DNA of 64,000 bases from NCBI RefSeq assembly GCF_044454545.1, contig NZ_JBITDV010000012.1:124001-188000 (forward strand), read 5' to 3'. Each line of letters opens with the position of its first letter. Positions within the stretch are counted from its first letter, which is position 1. Below, piece by piece: positions 17,060-25,892 of the stretch. This DNA comes from Cryptosporangium sp044454545 (GTDB lineage: Bacteria; Actinomycetota; Actinomycetes; Mycobacteriales; Cryptosporangiaceae). The translations under genes were made by a program, and so were the position numbers. Under the pieces are notes generated by a model that saw only the letters and a list, made by a program, of their open reading frames with translations, did no database searches and was not told where the DNA came from.

Positions 17060-17530
17060 GTGACCGAGCCCGCGAAGCCCGCTGAACCGACGCTGGACGT
17101 CCGGATCGATTCGTGGCTGCGGGGTTTCTCCAAACGGCGCGATGTCGATCGGGGGAAGAAGCGCACGAAGACCGTCCGCGTGCTCGTCTACTGGCCCGAG
17201 GCCGAGTGGGCCACGATGGCGGAGCGCTGGCCGCAGTTCGTTCCCGAGTACGGCGACGACCACGACACGCACCGCCGCATGGTCGAAGACATGCTGCGCA
17301 CGCACTCCGAAGAGGCGAACGTGTCGCTCGGCATCGCGTCGCTGACCGTCGACGGGCTGGTGGAGTTCGCGCACGCTCGCGAGCTCGACCCGGTGACGTC
17401 GGAGACCCGGGCGGCGTACGCGGCCGAGCTGGGCCGGGCCGGCACGGTGAAGTCGTGGCCGCCGTCGTTGCGCCAGAAGTGCTGGTGCGGCTCCGGGAAG
17501 AGCTACCGGGAGTGCTGCGCCGCCCTCTGA
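17060..17530 (+). CDS. SEC-C motif protein
   Basis: A 156-residue protein ending in the zinc-binding SEC-C motif 'CWCGSGKSYRECC' (C-x-C-...-C-C), as at the C-terminus of SecA and in many small stand-alone proteins. The first ~130 residues, with 'VRVLVYWPEAEWATMAERWP', form a domain I do not recognise. Stand-alone SEC-C proteins are cytosolic and often of unknown role; the motif binds zinc and in SecA contacts SecB and phospholipid. The GTG start is supported by the -10 box 7 bases upstream and the lack of any RBS. It is divergent from the cyclotransferase-like gene. Confidence 0.8.
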   Translation: MTEPAKPAEPTLDVRIDSWLRGFSKRRDVDRGKKRTKTVRVLVYWPEAEWATMAERWPQFVPEYGDDHDTHRRMVEDMLRTHSEEANVSLGIASLTVDGLVEFAHARELDPVTSETRAAYAAELGRAGTVKSWPPSLRQKCWCGSGKSYRECCAAL

Positions 17531-17595
17531 ATCGGTGACCGGCCGGATCGGGTGCTCGGGTGGTTCGTCGGACGAGGTCACGGAAGCCCGACAGG

Positions 17596-18339
17596 CTAGC
17601 TGACGAGCTGGGCCCGGCTGTCGCGGACCGGGTAGCCGAACGAAGCGGTGACCACCAGCGGGGCGAGCGTGCCCCCGGAGCCGTCGGACCCGGCCCAGGT
17701 CACCGCCCAGGTGATCGCGATCGTCATCCGGTAGCCGCCGGTGTGCCGGTAGGTGTGCCCGCAGTCGGGCGAGCCGCCCGGCCCGTCGGCGGGATCGGTG
17801 AGCGGCGTGCCGGGGTTCCGGCAGACGACGCCGGCGCCGTCACCAGGGTGCCACGTGATGCGTACCGGTGCCGCGGCGACCGTGGCGCTGAGCGTGCCCG
17901 CCCTGACCGTACGGGTCAGCGGCGTCCGCCAGGGCCCCGGGTCGGTCCAGAGCCAGACCGGGACGCCCCTGAGCCCGCCACGGGTGCCGTCGGCGAAGTG
18001 GACCAGCGGACGGAGCGCCGGAGCCGGTAGCGGCAGCGTGAGCCGGCTGCGGGCTTCCTCGGCCAGCGCGGGCACCCCGGAGCCGCCGCTACCGGCCAGG
18101 CACAGCGCGTTCAGCGAGGCGTTCGGCACCAGACATTCCTCGGGCGCGTCGGTGGCCCGCGGCGGCGCGGGCCGCTGCGTCTTCCGCCCGCCGTCACGCA
18201 CCCGGATGTCCACCGACCGCCGGTTGTCGCCCCGGACGGTGATCGGACCGTCGTCCGCGCCCACCGGGCAACTCGGCAGCAGGCTCGACAGAAGCGCCAC
18301 GGCCACGGCTGTCACCGCAGCCCATCGCCGTGCACGCAC
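17596..18339 (-). CDS. Exported protein of unknown family, second gene of a pair
   Basis: A 247-residue protein I do not recognise. It opens with a standard signal peptide ('RARRWAAVTAVAVALLSSLL'), possibly cleaved near 'VGADD'. 'LPSC' is a poor lipobox. The mature part has several Cys residues, a 'PVWLWTDPGPWRTP' segment and a C-terminal stretch with repeated 'TWAVTWAGSDGSGG', which looks like an extracellular beta-rich domain. An in-frame GTG at 18432 overlaps the upstream lipoprotein stop and would add 31 residues, so it may be the real coupled start. It is co-directional with the lipoprotein gene, and both products face outside. Confidence 0.65.
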   Translation of the reverse strand: MRARRWAAVTAVAVALLSSLLPSCPVGADDGPITVRGDNRRSVDIRVRDGGRKTQRPAPPRATDAPEECLVPNASLNALCLAGSGGSGVPALAEEARSRLTLPLPAPALRPLVHFADGTRGGLRGVPVWLWTDPGPWRTPLTRTVRAGTLSATVAAAPVRITWHPGDGAGVVCRNPGTPLTDPADGPGGSPDCGHTYRHTGGYRMTIAITWAVTWAGSDGSGGTLAPLVVTASFGYPVRDSRAQLVS

Positions 18340-18425
18340 TCCGCCACCCCGGCCCGTCCGCCACCCGCCCGCCGTGGAGTGCTCGGGCGGGGCCGGGGGC
18401 AGCCGGACGGCCGCGGGGCTGCGGG

Positions 18426-19133
18426 TCAGCACGGCGCGATGCCCGAGTAGGTGATCGCGGAGAGGCGCCAGACGCCGTCCGCGCCCAGGACGAGCGTGGC
18501 GCGCACCGGGTTCCTCGCCTCTCCGCGGGTGACCGGAGCCCCGGTGGCGGCATCGGCCACCCCCGAGGCGTGCGAGTCGAGACATCCCTCGACGAGTGCC
18601 AGGCCGCCCTGCACGCGCACCGACGATTCCCGCGGCTCGTCGCGTCCGTAGTTGCGCTGCCCGGCGGCGTCCAGGGTGGTCCAGTTCCGTAGGAGGTGGC
18701 TCAGCTCCGGCTCGGTGGTCACCGGGCCCAGCAGTCTTTTCCGCTGCTCGGCGGGGGCCGCGGCGGCCACCGGAAGCACGTCGGTCCAGAACGCGCGGTA
18801 CTGGGCCAGCACCGCCGCTTCTGCCGACTCCGTCGCTTCCGCCGCCTCCGGCGCGGAGGGCGCGGGGGGCACGGGCTCCGCCGACGCTGCGCTCGGGCCG
18901 GGCACCGCAGGGGAGCGAGCCCCTGCCGCCGTCGGCCCACTTGCCGCCGTCGGTCCACTTGCCGCCGTCGGTCCACTGGCCGTCGGTGGGAGCGAGCCGT
19001 ACTGCTCGTGCCCCCCGCATCCCGAGACCCAGAACGCCGCCACGGCGACCGACCCCGCGACGATCGCCCGCCCGGCCCCTCGCGGCGCGGCCCACGGCCA
19101 CGGCACCGCCCCGGGTCGCGCACGCCGAGTCAT
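18426..19133 (-). CDS. Lipoprotein with an NTF2-like C-terminal domain
   Basis: A 235-residue exported lipoprotein: Arg-rich start, hydrophobic core and lipobox 'VSGC' with Cys39. A Pro/Ala/Ser/Thr-rich linker follows, containing three perfect GPTAAS-type hexamers. The rest ('YRAFWTDVLPVAA...' to 'GVWRLSAITYSGIAPC') resembles NTF2/SnoaL-fold domains of actinobacterial surface lipoproteins. No catalytic role is suggested. The ATG at 19133 is preceded by TACCGT six bases upstream with no RBS, so the transcript is probably leaderless. It likely forms an operon with the exported protein downstream. Confidence 0.78.
   Translation of the reverse strand: MTRRARPGAVPWPWAAPRGAGRAIVAGSVAVAAFWVSGCGGHEQYGSLPPTASGPTAASGPTAASGPTAAGARSPAVPGPSAASAEPVPPAPSAPEAAEATESAEAAVLAQYRAFWTDVLPVAAAAPAEQRKRLLGPVTTEPELSHLLRNWTTLDAAGQRNYGRDEPRESSVRVQGGLALVEGCLDSHASGVADAATGAPVTRGEARNPVRATLVLGADGVWRLSAITYSGIAPC
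18932..18985 (-). repeat. 18-bp tandem repeat in the lipoprotein linker
   Basis: Three near-identical 18-bp units (plus-strand form TTGCCGCCGTCGGTCCAC) encode GPTAAS hexamers in the linker just after the lipid anchor. This is a likely length-variable site. Confidence 0.6.
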
Positions 19134-19139
19134 CCACCC

Positions 19140-19145
19140 ACGGTA
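19140..19145 (-). promoter_or_regulatory. Leaderless -10 box for the lipoprotein gene
   Basis: TACCGT on the minus strand lies six bases before the ATG at 19133, in the position expected when the transcript starts at the start codon. Confidence 0.5.
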
Positions 19146-19167
19146 GCGACGTCGCTATGCCCGCGTA

Positions 19168-20601
19168 TCAGCTATCCACAGGCCAGTCGGCCAGCGTGGA
19201 CTCGAACCTGGTCCGCACCAGATCGACCAGCTTGTCGACCTCGTCGCCGGGCCAATCGGCGGTCTCGATCGGGTCGAGAACGGCCACGTCCACCGTCCCC
19301 GGATGCACCAGCAACGAGTCGCGCCACATCAGGTCCCCGGCGTTGCGGATCACGATCGGCACGATCGGAACGCCGGCCTCCACCGCGAGGTGGAACCCGC
19401 CTTTCTTGAACCTTCCGAGCCTCGGCGTCGGAGACCGCGTCCCCTCCGGGGCGATCGCGATCGACACGCCGGACCGCAGTTTGTCGACCGCGGGGGCCAG
19501 CGCCGCGCGGCCGCGGCCGGCCGACCGGTCCACGTAGGCCACGTCCAGCAGCGCGCCGATCGCGGTGAACCGGGGGTCGTTCCGCGCCTCTTTCTTGACG
19601 ACCGCGGTCACGTCCCGCCGGATCAGGCTTCCCAGCACGCCCAGATCCAGGCTGCTCTGGTGGTTGAACATGAACACCGCGGGCCGACGGGCCCACAAAT
19701 TCGACTCGCCGACCACGTTCAACCGCACTCCGGCCAGCGCCAGCGCCAGATCGGGCCCGAGCGACCCGGCCAGGTTGGCCGCCGTGGAACGCGACCGGCT
19801 CAGCACACCGACACCGACGCTCAACCCGACCGAGCCCAGCAGCGCGCCCAACGCGACCGAGGTCCGTACCAGCGGCCCGACCCCGAACCGCGACCCGGGC
19901 GGCGAGAGCCGGAGCACCGGCCAGTCCTGCACCAGCGCGGCCGCGGGCAGGTCGCCGTCCGGGTTCAGGGCGACCGGATGCCCGACGGCCGCCAGGAACG
20001 GCACGTCCTCGGCCCCGTTCGAGTACGCGTAGGACTCCGCCAGCCCGACCCCGGCCCGATCCGCGAACGACGACACCGCCCGGGCCTTGCCGGCTCCCCA
20101 GAGCGTGCCGCCGTCCAGCTCGCCGGTCAGCATCCCGTCCGCCACCTGATGGCGCGTGCAGAGCACCTCGTCGAACTCGAGGTCGCGCGCGACCGGACAG
20201 GCCTGGAACCAGGTCGCCGACGTCGCCATCACCAGCGTGTGACCGGCCCGCTTGTGCGCCTCGACCAGCCGGCGGGCGCCCGGATAGATCAGCCCGGCGA
20301 TCTCCTGCCGGAACAGGCGCTCGCCCCACTCCTCGAGGTCTTCCTCCTGGCGCCCGGCCAGCGCCCGGACCGCGAACGCGGCCAGCGCGTCCAGGTCGGC
20401 GCCGCGCAGGCGCATGTCGAGCGCCAGCCCGAGCGTCTGGCCGAACTCGAGCAGGCCGACGTCCCGCTTCCGGATCCGGTCGCGGTAGACGGTCACCGCC
20501 GTGTACCCGTCGATGAGCGTCCCGTCGAGGTCGAAGAACGCCCCGACGGTCGGGCCCTGCGGGCCCGCGGCGATCTCCGCGAGCCGATCCTCGAGCTTCA
20601 C
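19168..20601 (-). CDS. plsC: Bifunctional HAD-phosphatase / 1-acylglycerol-3-phosphate acyltransferase
   Basis: A 477-residue fusion. Residues 1-~235 form a HAD-IB hydrolase with 'FFDLDGTLIDG' (nucleophile Asp24, acid Asp26) and 'VMATSATWFQ'. Residues ~265-477 form a PlsC/AGPAT acyltransferase with the H-x4-D motif in 'NHQSSLD' (about 310-317) and 'EGTRSPT'. The same fusion is known in mycobacteria (Rv2483c-type). It would acylate lysophosphatidic acid and perhaps dephosphorylate a related lipid or phosphoserine-like substrate. The GTG start overlaps the plsB stop in a GTGA, so translation is coupled. It is the last gene of the lipid operon. Confidence 0.9.
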   Translation of the reverse strand: MKLEDRLAEIAAGPQGPTVGAFFDLDGTLIDGYTAVTVYRDRIRKRDVGLLEFGQTLGLALDMRLRGADLDALAAFAVRALAGRQEEDLEEWGERLFRQEIAGLIYPGARRLVEAHKRAGHTLVMATSATWFQACPVARDLEFDEVLCTRHQVADGMLTGELDGGTLWGAGKARAVSSFADRAGVGLAESYAYSNGAEDVPFLAAVGHPVALNPDGDLPAAALVQDWPVLRLSPPGSRFGVGPLVRTSVALGALLGSVGLSVGVGVLSRSRSTAANLAGSLGPDLALALAGVRLNVVGESNLWARRPAVFMFNHQSSLDLGVLGSLIRRDVTAVVKKEARNDPRFTAIGALLDVAYVDRSAGRGRAALAPAVDKLRSGVSIAIAPEGTRSPTPRLGRFKKGGFHLAVEAGVPIVPIVIRNAGDLMWRDSLLVHPGTVDVAVLDPIETADWPGDEVDKLVDLVRTRFESTLADWPVDS

Positions 20602-23012
20602 GGCCGGGACACTCCCGGCCGCCGGGCGCTCACCGTGACCGATCCCGGGTACCCGGGTGCTCCGCCGTCGACCGCCTCCGTCTCGGATCCGTACGCCACC
20701 CCGCCCGCTGCCTCGTCCGCGATCGGCCCCAACGCCGCGTCCGCCGGATCCAGCGGTTCGCCGAGCGCCAACGCCCGCACCCGCCGCACCCGGCGTACCC
20801 AGCCCTCGATCTCGTCCGCGAACTTCTGCCGGGCGACCTGCACCTCGTCGCGCCCCGGATCCACCAGATCCCGGTTCGCCGCGAGCTTCAGCGCGGTCGC
20901 GAACAGCTCCCCGGAGATCGACTCCGAGCTCGCGAGCTGCTGCTGCATCCGGAGCTGCCGGGCGACGTCCAGACACTCCCGGGTGAAGGCCTTGGCCTCG
21001 ACCGGCGTCCGCGGATCCCGCGCCGCCAGCCGCTGAGCCACCACCCAGTACGCCTCCAGGAACGGCTGCAGCACCCGGTGCGCCAGGTGCACCCGCAGCG
21101 ACGCCAGCAGCGTGGCCGCACCGGCCGGGTCGGACGTCCGCGACCTCCAGTCCGGATCGATCAGCTCCAGCTCCCGGTGCAACTCGGCCCGGAACGCGTC
21201 CTTGTCGCTGAAGAAGAACTCGAACTTCAGCAGATCCCGCAGCGCCAGCGCCGCTTCCCACCCGTAGTCCAGCACGGAAGCCCCGGAAACCGACCGCTCC
21301 GCCACGGCCTGCAGCATCAGCTCCGCCACTGCCCGCGTCACCAGGAAGTGGATCGCGTTGTTGCGGTAGAACGCGGCGACCAGGTGCTGGTCCGGCCCGA
21401 CCCGGTACACCGCCTCGGTGCCCTTGTCGAACCGCTCCACCACCCCCGACGAAGCCAGCTCGTCCAGCACACCCCGGACGCCCTTCTCGTCCGCCAGGCC
21501 CAGCCCGTCCGCGGTGGCCAGTCCGCGCACGGCGAAGTACGAGACCAGCGGCGAGAGGACGGCGGAGACCTCGGACACCGTGAGCGCCCGGTCTTCGATC
21601 CCGAGCAACGCGAGCGTCACCAGCGACCGCGGCATCACCGGCGTCGCCTCGTTGATGCGGTGGCTGACCTCGAACGCGGTCTTCTGCACGGCGAGCCGCT
21701 GATCCGGCTCATCGGCCAGTGCCGCGCGCAGCGACAACGGCTCACCGAACCGCACCTGCACCGAACCCCGCTGGGTGTCCTGCGCCCGGTTGAACTTCAG
21801 CAGCCAGGAGAAGCTCTCCGGCGCCTTCGCCGCTCCGTGCGCCTCCTCGGCCATGATGCCGACCTCGTAGAGCTGGTCGTAGCTGAGCGAGACCGGCACC
21901 AGATAGACGTCTTCCGCGCCGCTGGAGCGGAACGCTTCGGCCAGGTACGTCAGCAGCCCGTAACGCGGCGGACGGAGCTTCCCGGTCCGCGACCGGCCGC
22001 CCTCGATGTACCACTCCAGGTTGAAGCGCTTCGAGATCAGGTAGCCCATGTACTCGCGCAGCACCCAGCGGTACACCGCGTCGTCGGCGATGCTGCGCCG
22101 GATGAACACGTAGCCGCTGCGCCGGATGAGCGGGCCGATCGGCCAGAAGTCGATGTTGACGCCGCCCATCACGTGGTTGAGCGGCAGCCCGTGGGCCAGC
22201 AGCGCCGGGCGCAGCACCAGCGGGTCGAGGTACGACCGGTGGCTGGGCAGGAACACCAGCGGGTACTTCCGCCCGAGTTCCCGCAGCTCGTCGGCCTTCG
22301 AGTCGTCGACCGACACCCGGTAGGCCCGGGAGAAGTACCGCCCGAGCCGGTTCCAGGCGTCGATCGCGGTGCGGCTCTGCGTCGCCACCATCTGGTTCAG
22401 CGCGGCCAGCGCCCGCTCGTAGACCTCGTCGACCGGCAGGTCCAGCTCGTCGGACAGCCGCTCGAGGCCGGTGCGGAACCGCGGCGAGGCGGTGATCTCC
22501 TCCACTACGTACTGGGCCACCTTGTACTGGCTCCCGATCAGCGCGCGTTCCGCGCGGTCGAGCGCCAGCACCGCCTGACGGCGGACGAACGACTCGAAGT
22601 CGCCCTTGCCCGCCTGCCGCTGCCAGCGCTCCCGCAGGTCGTCCACCGTCGCCGGCTTGCCCACGATCACCCGGCAGCGGTCGGGCCGCAGCTTCAAGAT
22701 CAATTTCTGGACGCTCTGCCGCGAGCGCCGTGCGCCGACCCGTCCGACCGTCGTCCGCAACCGTGCCAGCGGGGTGTCGTCCCCGTCGGCCGGAAGCCAG
22801 GCCACCCGAACCGGCGTCACCAGCAGACCGTCGGTCAGCATCGTGTGCAGCCGCTCGTCGGTCAGGTCGAGCACCAGGCGGCCACCATCGCCGGCCGAGT
22901 CTTCCAGCTGCTGGGTCAGCCAGGCGGAGATCGCCTGCCGTTCCGGCGGCGTCTCCGACTGCACCAGGTACAGCGTCCCGGCCGGGACGGACTCACTTCT
23001 TTGATCGGGCAC
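20598..23012 (-). CDS. plsB: Glycerol-3-phosphate 1-O-acyltransferase
   Basis: An 804-residue protein of the usual length for PlsB. Motif I 'HRSYLD' is at residues 258-263 and motif III 'EGGRSRTG' at 337-344. The long N-terminal helical region and C-terminal domain match bacterial and mitochondrial GPAT enzymes. It makes lysophosphatidic acid from glycerol-3-phosphate and acyl-CoA/ACP at the membrane, the first step of phospholipid and triacylglycerol synthesis. The GTG start lies 20 bp inside the end of the WS/DGAT gene, and the stop overlaps plsC. The gene order keeps all three acyltransferases together, as in mycobacteria. Confidence 0.93.
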   Translation of the reverse strand: MPDQRSESVPAGTLYLVQSETPPERQAISAWLTQQLEDSAGDGGRLVLDLTDERLHTMLTDGLLVTPVRVAWLPADGDDTPLARLRTTVGRVGARRSRQSVQKLILKLRPDRCRVIVGKPATVDDLRERWQRQAGKGDFESFVRRQAVLALDRAERALIGSQYKVAQYVVEEITASPRFRTGLERLSDELDLPVDEVYERALAALNQMVATQSRTAIDAWNRLGRYFSRAYRVSVDDSKADELRELGRKYPLVFLPSHRSYLDPLVLRPALLAHGLPLNHVMGGVNIDFWPIGPLIRRSGYVFIRRSIADDAVYRWVLREYMGYLISKRFNLEWYIEGGRSRTGKLRPPRYGLLTYLAEAFRSSGAEDVYLVPVSLSYDQLYEVGIMAEEAHGAAKAPESFSWLLKFNRAQDTQRGSVQVRFGEPLSLRAALADEPDQRLAVQKTAFEVSHRINEATPVMPRSLVTLALLGIEDRALTVSEVSAVLSPLVSYFAVRGLATADGLGLADEKGVRGVLDELASSGVVERFDKGTEAVYRVGPDQHLVAAFYRNNAIHFLVTRAVAELMLQAVAERSVSGASVLDYGWEAALALRDLLKFEFFFSDKDAFRAELHRELELIDPDWRSRTSDPAGAATLLASLRVHLAHRVLQPFLEAYWVVAQRLAARDPRTPVEAKAFTRECLDVARQLRMQQQLASSESISGELFATALKLAANRDLVDPGRDEVQVARQKFADEIEGWVRRVRRVRALALGEPLDPADAALGPIADEAAGGVAYGSETEAVDGGAPGYPGSVTVSARRPGVSRP

Positions 23013-24456
23013 GGGTTCGTCCCCTCCGTCCGAGCTTGAGAACTTCGTCGAGCCCCTCGGAGAGGCACTCCAGGAACAGGTCGGGCTCGGTCACCGCGGC
23101 GGTGTCGATCGTGACGCCGATGCAGCAGACCCCGGTGTGCGAGACGAGCGTCGCCATCACGCCGCAGCCGGGAGCCGGTGCGAACGGGAACATCCGGTCG
23201 ATCCGCGCGCCCGCCATGTAGACCGGCACCGGGATCCCGGCGACGTTGCTGGCCTGCAGGTCGATCAGCGCGGTCTGCGCGAGGTACCAGCGGGCGACCG
23301 CGGCCACCGGCAGCCGGGACAGCGCAGGCGCGGCCATCGACAGGACGTCGGCGGCCGGCTCGTTCCGGGCTTCCAGCACCAGTTCGCGGATCCGCCGGAT
23401 CCGCTCGGCCGGATCGGCCACCCCGACCGGCGCCGCGAACCGGGCGACGCCGAACCGGTTGCCGCCCATCGGGTCGGACGCGTCCCGCAGGCTGATCGGC
23501 ATTCCGATCGGGAGCAGCTCGATCGGGGCGCCGAGCTGCGCGTGGTACCGGCGGAACCCGCCGAGCAGCGCGGCCAGATAGGCGTCGTTCAGCGAGCCGC
23601 CGACCGATTTCGCCGCCGCGCGCAGCTCCTCGACCGTCGTCTCCAACGTCCCGAAGCGCCGCCCCAGACCCCGCGAACGCATCAGCGGCGACGGTGGGCA
23701 GGCCGGTGGCGCGGCCAGCCGCAGCAGCGACTCGGCGAACCCCAGCGCCGCGCTCGGGTCCCTGGCGGTCTGGGACGCGAGCTCCATGCCCGCGCGCGCA
23801 GCCGAAACCGCCGACGCGGGCAACGTCCGGACGCGTTCGACGACCTGCTCGCGGAGTGCGTCGAGCCCGGTCAGGTGCTCGGGCGGTGGCGGCAGCGCGG
23901 TCGGCTTGTCGGGCGTGGGCTCCCGCCTACGGCTGTGCAGCAGCGTGACCAGCTGCATGCCACCCATGCCGTCGGTGATGCTGTGGTGGGTCTTGAGCAG
24001 GTAGATCGCCCGGCCGTCGTCCAGACCCTCGACGAGCAGCGCCTCCCACGGCGGGCGGGCCCGGTCGAACGGCCGGTCGACGATCGTCCGGCAGAAGTCG
24101 AGCGCGGCCTCGAACGTCGACGGCGGAGGCAACTGGATGCGCCGCAGGTGGTAGTCGAGGTCGAATTCGGGGTCGACCGACCAGACCGGCTTACCGAGCC
24201 CGAACGGCGGGTCGACCACCCGCATCCGGAAGCGTGGCACGACGCCGAGCGCCCATTCGTGGGCGGCGACCAGCCGGCCCCACTCCGGAGCCGTGTCGAG
24301 CACGTCCACCGCGGCGATCGTCGACCGTAACCGCGGTTCGGCGGTCTCCAGCCGCCACATGCCGGCCTCGAAGTCCGACATCGTGCGACTCGCGCCCCAG
24401 CCGATCGTGCCGTAGTCGACGTCGACCGCACTCGGTGGGAGCTGCGGTCCCGCCAT
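22993..24456 (-). CDS. Wax ester synthase / diacylglycerol acyltransferase (WS/DGAT)
   Basis: A 487-residue acyltransferase with the active-site motif 'HHSITDG' (H-H-x3-D-G, residues 157-163) and the family's N-terminal 'MSDFEAGMWRLE'-type segment. The C-terminal half has the usual DUF1298 features ('LNDAYLAALLGGFR', 'VAGIPVPVYMAGA'). It would use acyl-CoA to esterify diacylglycerol or fatty alcohols and so build storage lipid. ATG 24456 was chosen because GGGGGAGG lies just upstream; an upstream frame extension lacks an RBS. Co-transcription with plsB and plsC is likely. Confidence 0.92.
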   Translation of the reverse strand: MAGPQLPPSAVDVDYGTIGWGASRTMSDFEAGMWRLETAEPRLRSTIAAVDVLDTAPEWGRLVAAHEWALGVVPRFRMRVVDPPFGLGKPVWSVDPEFDLDYHLRRIQLPPPSTFEAALDFCRTIVDRPFDRARPPWEALLVEGLDDGRAIYLLKTHHSITDGMGGMQLVTLLHSRRREPTPDKPTALPPPPEHLTGLDALREQVVERVRTLPASAVSAARAGMELASQTARDPSAALGFAESLLRLAAPPACPPSPLMRSRGLGRRFGTLETTVEELRAAAKSVGGSLNDAYLAALLGGFRRYHAQLGAPIELLPIGMPISLRDASDPMGGNRFGVARFAAPVGVADPAERIRRIRELVLEARNEPAADVLSMAAPALSRLPVAAVARWYLAQTALIDLQASNVAGIPVPVYMAGARIDRMFPFAPAPGCGVMATLVSHTGVCCIGVTIDTAAVTEPDLFLECLSEGLDEVLKLGRRGRTRARSKK

Positions 24457-24481
24457 CGCCACCTCCCCCGGAACGGACGCC

Positions 24482-25783
24482 CTATTTCGGTCGTCCGCGC
24501 CCAACTCTGCTTGCCGTCGATGTGGCGCGCAACACACTTGGCGAGATCGGTGGGGTTCGGAGCTGCAGCACGGTGTCGCCCGGTGCCCGGCGGGCGAGCT
24601 GGGCCGGCCGTTCGGACCGGAGATCCGCGGTGTCCGGGCACGTGTTCCGGTGCGCGACCGCCCCCGGGTCGCGGTAGGCCTCGGGGAACTCCTCGAGGAT
24701 CTCGCTGAGCGCGGTCTGCAGCCAGGCGACCGCGGGCTCGGCGAGGCCCTGCCGCCGCCCGGCCCAGAGCGTCCAGGCGGTGAGCACGGCCGGCATCGCG
24801 TTCCGCGCGGCGGCGTCGAGCACCGCGTGCTCGGGGACGTCGACCAGCAGCAGCTCGTCGAGCACGCCCGGACCGACCCGGGCCGGATCGTCGGCGGCGT
24901 TCAGCGCCCGGTCGACGAGCAGCCGGGCCCAGCGCTCGGCCAGCTCGAAGTCGGCCAGATCGGCGGCCTCGGGCGAAGACAGGAACTCCTCGATCAGGAC
25001 GTCCGGGTGCGGGGCCGGTTCGGGTCCGAGGATCTCGATGCTCGGCGGGAGCGTGCGGACCCGCGCCAGCGCCAGCGCCCGGTGCGGCGCGAACTCGTCG
25101 TTGACCCGCGGCTCGACCCGGCCGTCGGTGGTGCGGAACGCGCGCTGCAGCCGTCGCCGGGCGACCCCGGGCTCGATCGGCTCCAGGAACGCGACCGGCG
25201 TCGAGCCGAGCTCGTACTGCAGGTCGGCCAGGCTGCCGGCGACCGCCTCGGTGAAGAACACGTCCTTCGCGATGCCGCCGAGCGTGTAGTCGATCAGCAC
25301 CAGCATCGCGTGCTCGGTCTCGCCGCGGCGGAACGCGCACAGGATCGTCTCCTGGTCGCCGTAGACGTCGCCGTAGTGCCAGCACTCGCCGGACGAGATC
25401 TCCGGCACAGCGGTGGCCCAGAGTGGACGCGGTGCCCCGATGCGGTCGGCGGCCGCGGCGGCCGCGCGCCGGGCCGACCCGCTGCCGGCCAGGGTGCCGA
25501 GCGCGGTCAGCGCCACCAGCGCCGCCCCGTCGTCGGCCTCGGCTTCGGCCGCTTCGAGCCAGGCCCCGACGAACGTCTCCTCCGCCGCCGGATCGCCGTC
25601 GGTGGCGGCCCACACCGCGCCGAGCACGTCCGAGCACCACAGTTCCGCCTGGATCGGATCGTCGGCGTCGACCAGATCGCCCGCCTGCCGGAACAACAGT
25701 CGTACGAGGTTCTCCGGCAACGCGTCGGACGGGCGAGACTCCAGGGGTGGGGCGAGGGACAGGTGCGACGGCTTACGCCTCAT
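24482..25783 (-). CDS. Conserved hypothetical protein at the head of the lipid operon
   Basis: A 433-residue soluble protein without an obvious signal or membrane segment. It is acidic and Ala/Leu-rich, probably all-helical, with conserved-looking stretches 'GECWHYGDVYGDQETILCAF' and 'MLVLIDYTLGGIAKDVFF'. I do not recognise an enzymatic motif. Its end is 25 bp before the WS/DGAT start and it reads in the same direction, so it probably belongs to the lipid operon. ATG 25783 was chosen because GGAAGGA lies 9 bases upstream. The C-terminal ~50 residues are Arg/Pro/Ser-rich and probably disordered. Confidence 0.7.
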   Translation of the reverse strand: MRRKPSHLSLAPPLESRPSDALPENLVRLLFRQAGDLVDADDPIQAELWCSDVLGAVWAATDGDPAAEETFVGAWLEAAEAEADDGAALVALTALGTLAGSGSARRAAAAAADRIGAPRPLWATAVPEISSGECWHYGDVYGDQETILCAFRRGETEHAMLVLIDYTLGGIAKDVFFTEAVAGSLADLQYELGSTPVAFLEPIEPGVARRRLQRAFRTTDGRVEPRVNDEFAPHRALALARVRTLPPSIEILGPEPAPHPDVLIEEFLSSPEAADLADFELAERWARLLVDRALNAADDPARVGPGVLDELLLVDVPEHAVLDAAARNAMPAVLTAWTLWAGRRQGLAEPAVAWLQTALSEILEEFPEAYRDPGAVAHRNTCPDTADLRSERPAQLARRAPGDTVLQLRTPPISPSVLRATSTASRVGRGRPK

Positions 25784-25892
25784 GGAGCGGAATCCTTCCA
25801 CCGATTCGCGTGCTCGTACGACGACGCCCCGGTAGTAACTGGTAATCGTAGTTTTATACGAGAAACCAGGACCTTTGCGATACCGACGCGTA

